In this document: piece after piece, positions 8,075 through 15,219 of the stretch
Position numbering within the stretch: position 1 is the stretch's first letter
How the letters are laid out: every line of letters begins with the position of its first letter
Assembly: GCF_002914585.1 (NCBI RefSeq)
Contig: NZ_PDDM01000012.1
Location: 62,001-126,000 of the forward strand
Origin: Pseudanabaena sp. BC1403
GTDB lineage: Bacteria > Cyanobacteriota > Cyanobacteriia > Pseudanabaenales > Pseudanabaenaceae
Direction of reading: 5' to 3'
Length of the DNA stretch: 64,000 nt
Translations under genes and position numbers: made by a program
Notes under the pieces: model-generated
Databases searched by the model: none
Told to the model about the DNA's origin: nothing
Seen by the model: only the letters and a program-made list of their open reading frames with translations

Positions 8075-8929
8075 TTATAGAGGCTTTTTGCGTAAACTAG
8101 AGCTTGCAGGAAGCCTACTATTATTCTGTTCGGCTTGACGGATGGCGATAATTTCTGAGGCTGCGCTTTGCAAATTCCGATCGCGATATGGAATCGCCGC
8201 ACGAGTTTTCAGAAAAGCCGATTCGGTTTCTGAGATTGTCGGCAAAGCAATGGGCGCAAATGCGGCAATGGTACTGGGGGATTTGCGTCCGATAGGAGCG
8301 ATCGCACCAATTTGCAATCCTGCCATAAGCATGGCGGCGCGGACAGCGGCGGACGAGGAGTAAGTAACAAGATAGCCGTCAGATTTAAGGCTGTTGGCTA
8401 AAAGCTGGATAAATTCTACTGTCCAGAGTTGGGGACAATGGGGCGGTGAGAAGGGATCGAGAAAGATGGCATCTGCCCATTTGGTTGGGACTTGGCTAAT
8501 GGTTTGCCTTGCGTCACCGATTAGTAGTTGTAAAGATAAATTCTCGGTGGTTACGGTTTGAGTTGCGGCGGCGATTTTTAAGATTTGGGCGATCGCAGGT
8601 TGCCAGATATCTACTAATCCTGATGCGATCGCTTTTTGTGGGACTTCAAGGTTGTTTTCGAGGGCGATAATGTGGAGGTTGGCGGTGCGATCTGGTAATT
8701 CTGATACACAGGCGATCGCGGCGGCGGTATTGTAGCCCAAGCCATAGCAAACATCAAGGATATTGAGTTGAGTTTGGGTGCTGGCTTTTTCGGCGATTTT
8801 GGCGGGTATGACAAATTTAGCTTCGGCTTCGTGTTTTGCACCGTGGGAGCTATGGAATGTTTCTTGAAATGTTTCTGACCAAAAGGTGATTGATCCGTCT
8901 TCGGTGGGAAAAAGTGAAAGCTTATCCAT
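8075..8929 (-). CDS. MnmC-type tRNA U34 methyltransferase (DUF752)
   Basis: A SAM-dependent methyltransferase resembling the N-terminal domain of MnmC, which converts nm5U34 to mnm5U34 in the tRNA wobble position. It shows the family start LFPTEDGSITFWSETFQETFHSSHGA (about 6-31), SAM motif I ILDVCYGLGYNTAAA (about 57-71) and the catalytic-region signature AIFLDPFSPPHCPQLWT. At 284 residues it lacks the FAD-dependent oxidase half of enterobacterial MnmC, as in other cyanobacteria. Its ATG overlaps the stop of the upstream trhO gene by one base, so the two are translationally coupled. Substrate is inferred from family only. Confidence 0.85.
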   Translation of the reverse strand: MDKLSLFPTEDGSITFWSETFQETFHSSHGAKHEAEAKFVIPAKIAEKASTQTQLNILDVCYGLGYNTAAAIACVSELPDRTANLHIIALENNLEVPQKAIASGLVDIWQPAIAQILKIAAATQTVTTENLSLQLLIGDARQTISQVPTKWADAIFLDPFSPPHCPQLWTVEFIQLLANSLKSDGYLVTYSSSAAVRAAMLMAGLQIGAIAPIGRKSPSTIAAFAPIALPTISETESAFLKTRAAIPYRDRNLQSAASEIIAIRQAEQNNSRLPASSSLRKKPL

Positions 8930-9711
8930 TAAATTCGATCAATACTGACGCGATCGTCAAAGACAAAACATTCACCTTCCCAAACACTTTCTTCGGGCGG
9001 AACTTCTTCGATATATTTAAGAATGCCTCCTTTGAGATGATATACCTCACTAAAGCCTTGAGAAAGCATATAGGCACTAGCCTTTTCACAACGAATCCCG
9101 CCTGTACAGAACATAGCAACCTTTTGATGCTTCTCTGGATTTAGTTGCTCTTGCACATATTGAGGGAATTCCCCAAAGGTCTCTAGATTTGGATTAATAG
9201 CTCCTTTAAATGTGCCAAATTCTACTTCGTAAGTATTGCGCGTATCAATGACGATCACGTCAGGATCAGCAATCAATTCATTCCAATCTTTTGGCTCCAC
9301 ATAAGTACCGACACGATACCGAGGATCGATGTCGGGAACGCCCAAAGTGACGATCTCTTTTTTGAGTCGTACTTTCATCTTTTGAAATGGAACTCCTTGG
9401 CAATAGGACTCCTTATGCTCTAAGTTCTGAAGGCGAGGATCTTTCCGTAAATATTCTAGTACAGCATCGATCGCATCACGACTACCTGCGATCGTGGAGT
9501 TAATGCCTTCTTTGGCAAGCAGGATCGTGCCTTTGAGTTGATGAGCGTCACAAAATTCTTTAATAGGATTCCGCAATGATTCATAATCTGGCAATTCCGT
9601 AAAATGATAAAAAGCTGCGACAACACAAGGTTCCATCGCCTCTTGCTGATTAGCTTGAATTGTTTGATTAATTTGTGCTTGCAGACGGGTTACTTGTTTA
9701 ATCCTAGTCAT
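8929..9711 (-). CDS. trhO: tRNA uridine(34) hydroxylase, rhodanese family
   Basis: A TrhO/YceA-family protein that makes 5-hydroxyuridine at tRNA wobble position 34. The N-terminal acylphosphatase-like domain contains [17 protein letters not shown] (about 60-76). The rhodanese domain contains [15 protein letters not shown] (about 154-168) and the active loop [11 protein letters not shown] with Cys202. It ends shortly after [11 protein letters not shown] and so lacks the Cys-rich tail of the about 350-residue E. coli enzyme. The start at 9711 may be early, since conserved sequence begins near [12 protein letters not shown] (9636). It is first in a two-gene operon with the MnmC-like gene. Confidence 0.92.
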   Translation of the reverse strand: MTRIKQVTRLQAQINQTIQANQQEAMEPCVVAAFYHFTELPDYESLRNPIKEFCDAHQLKGTILLAKEGINSTIAGSRDAIDAVLEYLRKDPRLQNLEHKESYCQGVPFQKMKVRLKKEIVTLGVPDIDPRYRVGTYVEPKDWNELIADPDVIVIDTRNTYEVEFGTFKGAINPNLETFGEFPQYVQEQLNPEKHQKVAMFCTGGIRCEKASAYMLSQGFSEVYHLKGGILKYIEEVPPEESVWEGECFVFDDRVSIDRI

Positions 9712-9873
9712 TTGCCCAGAAATTTGCCAGAAATTTATTTAAAAGGCGATCGCTTTTCTATAACTCCAATATAGCGCCTTGCGTTCTAGTTATCCTAATC
9801 ACCATCGGTTGAAAATCCGCTAAAAAATTGCAAAACCCTTATGGGATTTTGATTACTTCGCTCAGCCCAATAT

Positions 9874-10425
9874 TTAAATATCTCGACAGAGTTGTTGTGG
9901 TAACTGTTCAAGGACTCGCTGAAACGGGGCGAAATCTCTCAAACCATGCGACAAAATCAAAGCTCCTTGCATACAAATCATCGCATCTTCGCCGCGCTCC
10001 TTTGCCAATTTTTCATCTAATCCTGCGGTGACTAGAACCTTTGTGATCGCCTCAATCCATAGCGAAAAAGCACCACGAATCTCTGCGTGAAACAAATCAT
10101 CACTCGACTGCTGCATCACCAAAACTGCCCAGAGGCAAGAATTTTGTCCCTCATTAAAAAATTTGCCCACTTCCTCACTCATGGACTTAAATTTAGCGAT
10201 CGGTGGTTCGGGACGATCGAGGATTTCCAAAATGCTCGTCTCTAGCCAATTGTTGACATGCGTAAGAGCTGTCTCCGCCATTTCTGCCTTGCCTCTAGGG
10301 AAATGGTGATAGAGACTAGCTTTCCCCAAGCCCGTCTCTTGTGAAATTTTGGAAAGGGTTACACCCTCATAACCAAACTGACGAAACAGCTTGAGCAAAG
10401 TTGGTACATGGGTTTGTCTAGACAT
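9874..10425 (-). CDS. TetR/AcrR-family transcriptional regulator
   Basis: A one-component repressor. The N-terminal HTH reads LLKLFRQFGYEGVTLSKISQETGLGKASLYHHFPRGKAEM (about 10-49), the canonical TetR recognition unit. The C-terminal ligand and dimerisation domain (about 60-183) resembles the LmrA/YxaF-like subgroup. It is transcribed divergently from the GST-to-DUF1348 operon. Two near-identical boxes over that operon's promoter are the obvious operators. The ligand is unknown; the target genes suggest an electrophile, quinone or organic xenobiotic. Its start codon is 13 nt from a strong hairpin at 10438-10470. Confidence 0.9.
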   Translation of the reverse strand: MSRQTHVPTLLKLFRQFGYEGVTLSKISQETGLGKASLYHHFPRGKAEMAETALTHVNNWLETSILEILDRPEPPIAKFKSMSEEVGKFFNEGQNSCLWAVLVMQQSSDDLFHAEIRGAFSLWIEAITKVLVTAGLDEKLAKERGEDAMICMQGALILSHGLRDFAPFQRVLEQLPQQLCRDI

Positions 10426-10437
10426 AGATTTTTATCA

Positions 10438-10470
10438 GAGGATTGATGGCGCGAAGCGCCATCAATCCTC
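10438..10470. terminator. Hairpin in the TetR leader
   Basis: A perfect 15-bp stem with a GAA loop (arm GAGGATTGATGGCGC) lies just upstream of the tetR start. Its position is odd for a terminator. It could attenuate transcription or limit read-through between the divergent units. Confidence 0.55.
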
Positions 10471-10511
10471 TTGGGATATAGCAATATTTACTTATAGTTC
10501 TGCAATTTAGG

Positions 10512-10558
10512 AACCAATTTTTGGTGGCGCGTCTTTGCCGCGCCACCAAAAATTGGTT
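10512..10558. terminator. 20-bp perfect hairpin in the divergent spacer
   Basis: The two 20-nt arms pair perfectly around a 7-nt loop. It is upstream of the operon promoter and is followed by a T run on the plus strand. It would stop plus-strand transcription entering the operon from tetR antisense. Confidence 0.6.
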
Positions 10559-10581
10559 TTTATTTTATAGCAAAGTCTTTA

Positions 10582-10610
10582 TTGACATTATACCGACCGA
10601 ACAGTACAGT
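10582..10610 (+). promoter_or_regulatory. Promoter of the TetR-linked operon
   Basis: A perfect TTGACA (10582-10587) is followed after 17 bp by TACAGT (10605-10610), a usable -10. The downstream start codon is at 10678. The first TetR-type box overlaps the spacer and -10. Confidence 0.6.
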
Positions 10611-10638
10611 ATCAATATACCGAGCGGACGGTACAGTA
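10590..10638 (+). promoter_or_regulatory. Tandem TetR-type operator boxes
   Basis: Two 22-bp direct repeats (10590-10611 and 10617-10638) match at all but three positions and are spaced 27 bp start to start. The second contains the inverted repeat ACCG-N6-CGGT; the first contains a one-mismatch version. They cover the core promoter and the initially transcribed region. This fits repression by the adjacent divergent TetR protein. Confidence 0.75.
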
Positions 10639-10677
10639 AATTTAACTTTGCTCCTCACCAAAAAAATAGGCAAATTA

Positions 10678-11280
10678 ATGATTAAGCTATATGGTCACGA
10701 AATCTCTGGGAACAGCTACAAAGTATGTTTGATGTTGTCATTGCTCAATCTTGAGTATGAATGGGTCAGGGTCGATCTAATGAAAGGCGAACATAAATCA
10801 CCAGAGTATTTGGCAAAGAATCCTTTTGGTCAAGTTCCTTTACTAGTCGATGATGAGACTCAAATTGCTGATTCTCAAGCGATTTTGGTTTATTTAGCGA
10901 GAAAGTATAGCGACGAACAATGGCTACCTACTGATGCATTACCAATGGCGCAAGTAGTTCGTTGGTTGTCAACGGCTGCAGGTGAAGTACGTCAAGGACT
11001 AGGGAACTCAAGACTATTCTATCTATTTGGAGCAGGCACGAAGATCAATATTGAAAGCGCCACTGAAAAATCTCATTTCATTCTCAAGCAACTTGACCAA
11101 CATTTGAGTACTAGAACTTGGTTAGAGTGCGATCGCCCTACCATTGCCGATGTTGCTATCTATCCCTATATTTCATTAGCCAAGGATGGCAAAATTGAAC
11201 TTGATGCTTACTCTCATGTTTTGAGTTGGATGGAGCGATTTCAGAAACTTGATGGCTATGTACCAATGTTAGGAGCTTAA
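10678..11280 (+). CDS. Glutathione S-transferase family protein
   Basis: A cytosolic GST that conjugates glutathione to electrophiles or reduces peroxides and disulfides. The thioredoxin-fold N-domain starts MIKLYGHEISGNSYKV, with a Ser-rich active-site loop, then GQVPLLVDDETQIADSQAIL, which provides the cis-Pro and the glutathione gamma-Glu-binding Asp-Ser. The all-alpha C-domain follows (about 85-200). I start at ATG 10678 (200 residues). A longer frame from TTG 10582 reads through the promoter and operators and is rejected. It is the first gene of a five-gene operon; the next starts 4 bp after its stop. Confidence 0.9.
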   Translation: MIKLYGHEISGNSYKVCLMLSLLNLEYEWVRVDLMKGEHKSPEYLAKNPFGQVPLLVDDETQIADSQAILVYLARKYSDEQWLPTDALPMAQVVRWLSTAAGEVRQGLGNSRLFYLFGAGTKINIESATEKSHFILKQLDQHLSTRTWLECDRPTIADVAIYPYISLAKDGKIELDAYSHVLSWMERFQKLDGYVPMLGA

Positions 11281-11284
11281 ACCT

Positions 11285-11878
11285 ATGCCCAGACAATTTG
11301 GCACGATCGCATTCACTCCAGCAGTGAAAGCAATGCAAGAAAAAATGGGTTCCCGTGAGAACTACGAGCGCTTTGTGGAGAAAGGTGCTGACAATAATAC
11401 GGTTACTCCCGATATCGCTCAGTTTATCGCGAGTATGGAAGGATTTTATCTCGGTACTGTTACTTCCAATGGCTATCCATATATTCAGTTTCGTGGCGGT
11501 AAGGCAGGATTTTTAAAGGTTCTTGATGAGAAGACTTTGGGCTTTGCTGATTATCGTGGCAATGTGCAGTATATCTCTGTAGGCAACCTTTCGGAAAATG
11601 ATAAAACATTTCTGTTTTTAATGGATTATCGGAACCGCCGCCGTTTGAAAATCCTCGGTCGTGCAAGGATTGTGGAAGATGATCCTGTAATCCTTGCTCA
11701 AGTCCAAGATGCTGACTATGCAGCTACTGTAGAACGTGCGATCGTCTTTGAAATCGAAGGCTGTGATTGGAACTGTCCGCAACATATTCCTATTCGCTAT
11801 TCACAAGCAGAGGTAGAAGCAATGCAAGTTAGAATTAGTGAATTAGAGCAACTTCTAGCCGAGACTAAAAACTCATAA
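11285..11878 (+). CDS. Pyridoxamine 5'-phosphate oxidase-like FMN-binding protein
   Basis: A split beta-barrel flavin-binding protein of the PNPOx-like superfamily. The core is FYLGTVTSNGYPYIQFRGGKAGFLKVLDEKTLGFADYRGN (about 54-93), then NRRRLKILGRARIVEDD. A helical C-terminal tail has IPIRYSQAEVEAM and a short coiled end. These proteins bind FMN or F420 and reduce or sense small molecules; the substrate here is unknown. It lies 4 bp after the GST stop and 2 bp before the cupin start, so it is part of the TetR-controlled operon. Confidence 0.85.
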   Translation: MPRQFGTIAFTPAVKAMQEKMGSRENYERFVEKGADNNTVTPDIAQFIASMEGFYLGTVTSNGYPYIQFRGGKAGFLKVLDEKTLGFADYRGNVQYISVGNLSENDKTFLFLMDYRNRRRLKILGRARIVEDDPVILAQVQDADYAATVERAIVFEIEGCDWNCPQHIPIRYSQAEVEAMQVRISELEQLLAETKNS

Positions 11879-11880
11879 TT

Positions 11881-12534
11881 ATGAAACTTCATGCAGATTT
11901 GAGTCAGCGCGTTGTCATTGAGAGTGAATCCCTTGATTGGGTGGATTCTCCTATGGTTGGTGTCCAGCGCCAAATGCTCGAACGGGATGGCGAAGAAGTG
12001 GCTAGAGCAACATCAGTCGTGCGCTATGCTCCAAACAGTCATTTCTCCGCGCATACCCACGGCGGCGGCGAAGAGTTTTTGGTCTTAGAAGGCATTTTCT
12101 CCGATGAGTATGGTGATTATCCTACGGGAACTTATATTCGGAATCCTGTTGGGTCAACCCATACGCCTTTTAGCAAAGAGGGTTGCACGATTTTAGTTAA
12201 GCTTTGGCAAATGCATCCTGATGACCAACAACGAGTTGCGATCGCTACGAAGCAAACGCCTTGGGCTAATGGCTTAGTCAAGGGATTACAAGTAATGCCC
12301 CTGCATAGCTATGGAACCGAAAATGTCGCTCTAGTTAAATGGGATGCGGGTACTCAATTCCAGCCTCATATGCATTTAGGCGGCGAAGAAATCTTTGTCG
12401 TTGATGGAGTCTTTGAGGATGAGTTTGGCGCTTATCCCAAGGGTACTTGGTTGCGGAATCCTAGTGGTAGTCGGCATACTCCGTTTAGCAATTCAGGTTG
12501 TCTGATTTACGTCAAAGTTGGACATCTGAGCTAA
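11881..12534 (+). CDS. Double-cupin, ChrR-like protein
   Basis: A tandem bicupin. The first cupin has HTHGGGEEFLVLEGIFSDEYGDYPTGTYIRNPVGSTHTPF and the second MHLGGEEIFVVDGVFEDEFGAYPKGTWLRNPSGSRHTPF. Each contains the HxH, Glu and distal His ligands for a metal. Their similarity shows an internal duplication. The fold matches the cupin half of ChrR anti-sigma factors, but the zinc-binding anti-sigma half is absent, so it is more likely a dioxygenase, isomerase or sensor than an anti-sigma factor. It starts 2 bp after the flavoprotein stop. Confidence 0.85.
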   Translation: MKLHADLSQRVVIESESLDWVDSPMVGVQRQMLERDGEEVARATSVVRYAPNSHFSAHTHGGGEEFLVLEGIFSDEYGDYPTGTYIRNPVGSTHTPFSKEGCTILVKLWQMHPDDQQRVAIATKQTPWANGLVKGLQVMPLHSYGTENVALVKWDAGTQFQPHMHLGGEEIFVVDGVFEDEFGAYPKGTWLRNPSGSRHTPFSNSGCLIYVKVGHLS

Positions 12535-12544
12535 TCTATTTTCT

Positions 12545-13099
12545 ATGCTTGTCACTGCTTTTAAAAATATGAAGACCCAAAGTATTTTTTCTAACATTGT
12601 TCTATATGGTCGCTCGACATGGCAGATAATGCGATCGCGTCTTAGTCCTAAAAAAGGGATCGAAGATATTCTGAACTATCGATATATCTCGACCAAGTTA
12701 GCCACAAGCGGTCAACCAACTGCCGCAGAGCTGGAATTAATTAGTCAAGCTGGCTATAAGACTATTCTCAATTTAGCACCGCCAACTGCGTCCAATGCTC
12801 TGCCAGAGGAACAGGCGATCGCAACTAATTTGGGAATGGATTATATCAACATCCCCGTGGTTTGGGATAATCCTACAATGGCAGACTTTAACCAGTTTTG
12901 CGATGTAATGGAAAATTATAAAGACCAACCAATTTTTGTCCATTGTGCGATGAATATGCGCGTATCAGCGTTTATGTATCTCTATCGTTACTTGAAGCTA
13001 GGAGTCCCTATGTCAGAGGCTCGTGCGACCATGACAACCGTCTGGGAACCCAACGCTACTTGGCAAAACTTCATTGAAACTGCGATCGCCTCTAATTAA
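12545..13099 (+). CDS. Tyrosine-phosphatase-like (Blh/DUF442-type) protein
   Basis: A dual-specificity-phosphatase-like fold related to the beta-lactamase-hydrolase-like (DUF442) family. It has YRYISTKLATSGQPTAAELELISQAGYKTILNLAPP (about 46-80), then FVHCAMNMRVSAFMYLYRY. The Cys134-to-Arg139 spacing is C-x4-R, one residue shorter than the C-x5-R loop needed for catalysis in classical phosphatases. It may be inactive or have a different activity. An alternative start is ATG 12569. It begins 10 bp after the cupin stop in the TetR-controlled operon. Confidence 0.75.
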   Translation: MLVTAFKNMKTQSIFSNIVLYGRSTWQIMRSRLSPKKGIEDILNYRYISTKLATSGQPTAAELELISQAGYKTILNLAPPTASNALPEEQAIATNLGMDYINIPVVWDNPTMADFNQFCDVMENYKDQPIFVHCAMNMRVSAFMYLYRYLKLGVPMSEARATMTTVWEPNATWQNFIETAIASN

Positions 13100-13135
13100 C
13101 GCCTCTAATTAACTATTACCTAAATCTTAAACATC

Positions 13136-13558
13136 ATGGAAACTAAACCACCACTGCCACCATTTACCCTAGAAACTGCTAAAGCCAAAATCCAAGCTGC
13201 CGAAGATGCTTGGAATACTCGCAATCCCGATCGCGTTGCCCTTGCCTATACCGAAGACTCCGAATGGCGCAATCGCAATGAATTTGTAAATGGACGCGAT
13301 GAGATTAGAGAATTCCTCAAGCGTAAATGGGAGAAAGAACTTGATTATCGATTGAGAAAAGAACTCTGGTGCTTTATGGATAATCGGATTGCGGTGCGAT
13401 TTGAGTATGAATATCATGATGAATCTGGCTCTTGGTATCGTGCCTATGGCAATGAAAATTGGGAGTTTGCCGAAAATGGTTTGATGATGCGGCGCTTTGC
13501 TAGTATTAACAATCTGGCTATCCAAGAAAGCGATCGCAAATTTCGCTGGGAACGTTAG
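13136..13558 (+). CDS. DUF1348 / NTF2-like (SnoaL-type) protein
   Basis: A single-domain NTF2-fold protein of the DUF1348 family, 140 residues. It shows [34 protein letters not shown] (about 14-47), [13 protein letters not shown] and the conserved C-terminal [29 protein letters not shown]. These proteins form a cone-shaped pocket for small organic ligands; no catalytic role is established. It is the last gene of the operon, 36 bp after the phosphatase-like gene, and ends at a long hairpin. Confidence 0.88.
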   Translation: METKPPLPPFTLETAKAKIQAAEDAWNTRNPDRVALAYTEDSEWRNRNEFVNGRDEIREFLKRKWEKELDYRLRKELWCFMDNRIAVRFEYEYHDESGSWYRAYGNENWEFAENGLMMRRFASINNLAIQESDRKFRWER

Positions 13559-13582
13559 ATATGTAGAGTTTTTTGCTTAAAC

Positions 13583-13628
13583 CCAAAGCAGTAGAGAAGT
13601 GTTGTGTAACACTTCTCTACTGCTTTGG
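13583..13628 (+). terminator. Terminator of the TetR-linked operon
   Basis: A perfect 21-bp stem with a 4-nt loop, 25 bp past the DUF1348 stop. Confidence 0.8.
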
Positions 13629-13722
13629 ATATTTAGCTATTGCTATATGATGCAAGAGTTGGATGCTAGGAGTGGGTTGCAGTATAATCGTGCTAGATAT
13701 TTAGATTGATTGGGTATGTAGA

Positions 13723-14919
13723 ATGGAAAAGTGGTACGAACTTTTGAAAAGCATTCAATTTGAAGGCGTTCTAAACGTGATGAGTTTAGAAGACTTACAA
13801 GAATTTGAGAAAGATAATAATATGTCTTTCCCAAAGGAATACAAAGAATTCTGTCAAGTATTTGGTTCGGGATTTTTTGGTAATGAGATTAGAATAGATT
13901 GTCCTCCTGAGATTGAAAGATCTCCCATTTTGAGATCAGAAATATTTGAGTACTTGGAAAACTTAAAAAAGCTTTCAGATTTTCCTGTTGACAAAGCTGT
14001 GCAAATTACTAAATTACTTAAAAATGCTTTGTTTTTTGGCAGTACTGGTAATAGCGAAGTCTTTCTATGGAACTTGGCTACTGAAAACTGCACCGATTCT
14101 AATTATGATATCTACATGACCAATTTAGAGTGCTTTGAGTGCGAAGGTGGAGAGATAGAAATAGTGGGCAGAAGTTTCTATACATTTATTAAAGATATTG
14201 CTTTGAAAAATCTGCCATTTACTGGCGTTATGAGTAAATACACTTATCCCGACGAAATGTTTCAACCCAGATTCTCTCCTTTATTATCCCGTGGAGTATC
14301 GTCTGACTTCACAGTCACAAGGCTTGTAACGAATCATCCTGTAGAGTTTGCTAATTGGCTTTTAGGAAGCTCCCAAGCCCTTACTTGCGCTGATTCAGAA
14401 GAAACATGGGCAGCAGCAACTAAGCTTGATTTACTAATTTTAAAGACGGAAGATACAATTCTTCAAATTGAGGTAAAAACCCGTCTTGATCCAAATATTC
14501 CCATTCAATTCTTTAATGATTATTTACGGCTTTCCACTCAATTTCCTGATAAAAACATAAGGCAAGTTGTCATTTATTTGAAACCAACTAACTCTCCATT
14601 AGTACACCTAACCAGCTATGAGGCATCTAATATAAAACATGATTTCGAGGTAATTCGGTTATGGGAGCAGCCAACAGATTTGTTCTTAACAAGCCATGTA
14701 CTAACACCATTAGCTGTCTTATCTAATACTCCCGACAAACAAGAAACATTAAGACAGACAGCAAAAATTATCGAGGAAATAGAATATTATAATCAATCGA
14801 ATGTTAGTTTTGATGCAGCAGTTTTAGCTTGGCTAGTATTAGATGAAGAAGTAGTTAGCCAGATATTACAAATATATAAGGAAATAGACTGGGAAATCGT
14901 CACAAAACAACTCAAATAA
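13723..14919 (+). CDS. SUKH (SMI1/KNR4) domain fused to Rpn-like PD-(D/E)XK nuclease
   Basis: A two-domain protein. The N-terminal part (about 1-165) is SMI1/KNR4-like, with SLEDLQEFEKDNNMSFPKEYKEFCQVFGSGFFG (about 21-53), the fold common in toxin-immunity proteins. The C-terminal part (about 195-398) matches the Rpn/transposase-like PD-(D/E)XK family: FANWLLG, Asp236, Glu250-Val-Lys252, QVVIYLKP and VIRLWEQPTDLF. The E-x-K here differs from the E-x-Q in the neighbouring Rpn. It lacks HIP1 sites, unlike most surrounding genes, which suggests recent arrival. I know of no assigned function for this fusion; defence or toxin-immunity is inference. Confidence 0.78.
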   Translation: MEKWYELLKSIQFEGVLNVMSLEDLQEFEKDNNMSFPKEYKEFCQVFGSGFFGNEIRIDCPPEIERSPILRSEIFEYLENLKKLSDFPVDKAVQITKLLKNALFFGSTGNSEVFLWNLATENCTDSNYDIYMTNLECFECEGGEIEIVGRSFYTFIKDIALKNLPFTGVMSKYTYPDEMFQPRFSPLLSRGVSSDFTVTRLVTNHPVEFANWLLGSSQALTCADSEETWAAATKLDLLILKTEDTILQIEVKTRLDPNIPIQFFNDYLRLSTQFPDKNIRQVVIYLKPTNSPLVHLTSYEASNIKHDFEVIRLWEQPTDLFLTSHVLTPLAVLSNTPDKQETLRQTAKIIEEIEYYNQSNVSFDAAVLAWLVLDEEVVSQILQIYKEIDWEIVTKQLK

Positions 14920-14991
14920 CTGGCAGAACCAAAATGAGGAGTGCGACCTAGAATAGAAGTTTTCTAATCTTTATTTTGGGCTTAAACTGAA

Positions 14992-15013
14992 AGACGGTGC
15001 TTTGCACCGCCTT
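14992..15013 (+). terminator. Hairpin after the SUKH-nuclease gene
   Basis: A 9-bp stem (GGTGC-TTT-GCACC core, one G-U pair) followed by TTTTA, 72 bp past the stop. Confidence 0.55.
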
Positions 15014-15021
15014 TTATTTAG

Positions 15022-15043
15022 GGATTAGGTGGACACCAAAATA
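15022..15043. repeat. 22-bp direct repeat, copy A (duplicated gene end)
   Basis: Identical to 16171-16192, which is the 3' coding end of the CBM20-SGNH gene. Read on the minus strand this copy also encodes FWCPPNP and a stop. With copy B it brackets the Rpn gene. Like copy B, it sits about 10 bp after a terminator-like hairpin. Confidence 0.9.
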
Positions 15044-15052
15044 TTAGCGTAG

Positions 15053-15078
15053 GGTGCGTTCATGAAATGAAACGCACC
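15053..15078. repeat. Small hairpin of the GTAGGGTGCGTT type
   Basis: Arms GGTGCGTT and AACGCACC in a short palindrome, preceded by GTAG. It resembles half of the larger element at 31651-31733. The rest of the 14920-15219 spacer holds only this hairpin, the duplicated gene end and AT-rich DNA. Confidence 0.6.
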
Positions 15079-15219
15079 AAATAAATCTATTTAGAACCTA
15101 TTCTATTATCCCAGAGATCTCCATCCAAACAAGCAAGCGATTTTCTCAAACTTGTGAGCGATCTTTTGAGCTATAGATTGAGTCGTTCTCAATCACCCTT
15201 GAGATGATAAAATCCCGCA

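Noticed and set aside
10582-10677. N-terminal extension of the GST gene from a TTG
   Set aside because: It would translate the core promoter and both operator boxes; conserved GST sequence begins at ATG 10678.
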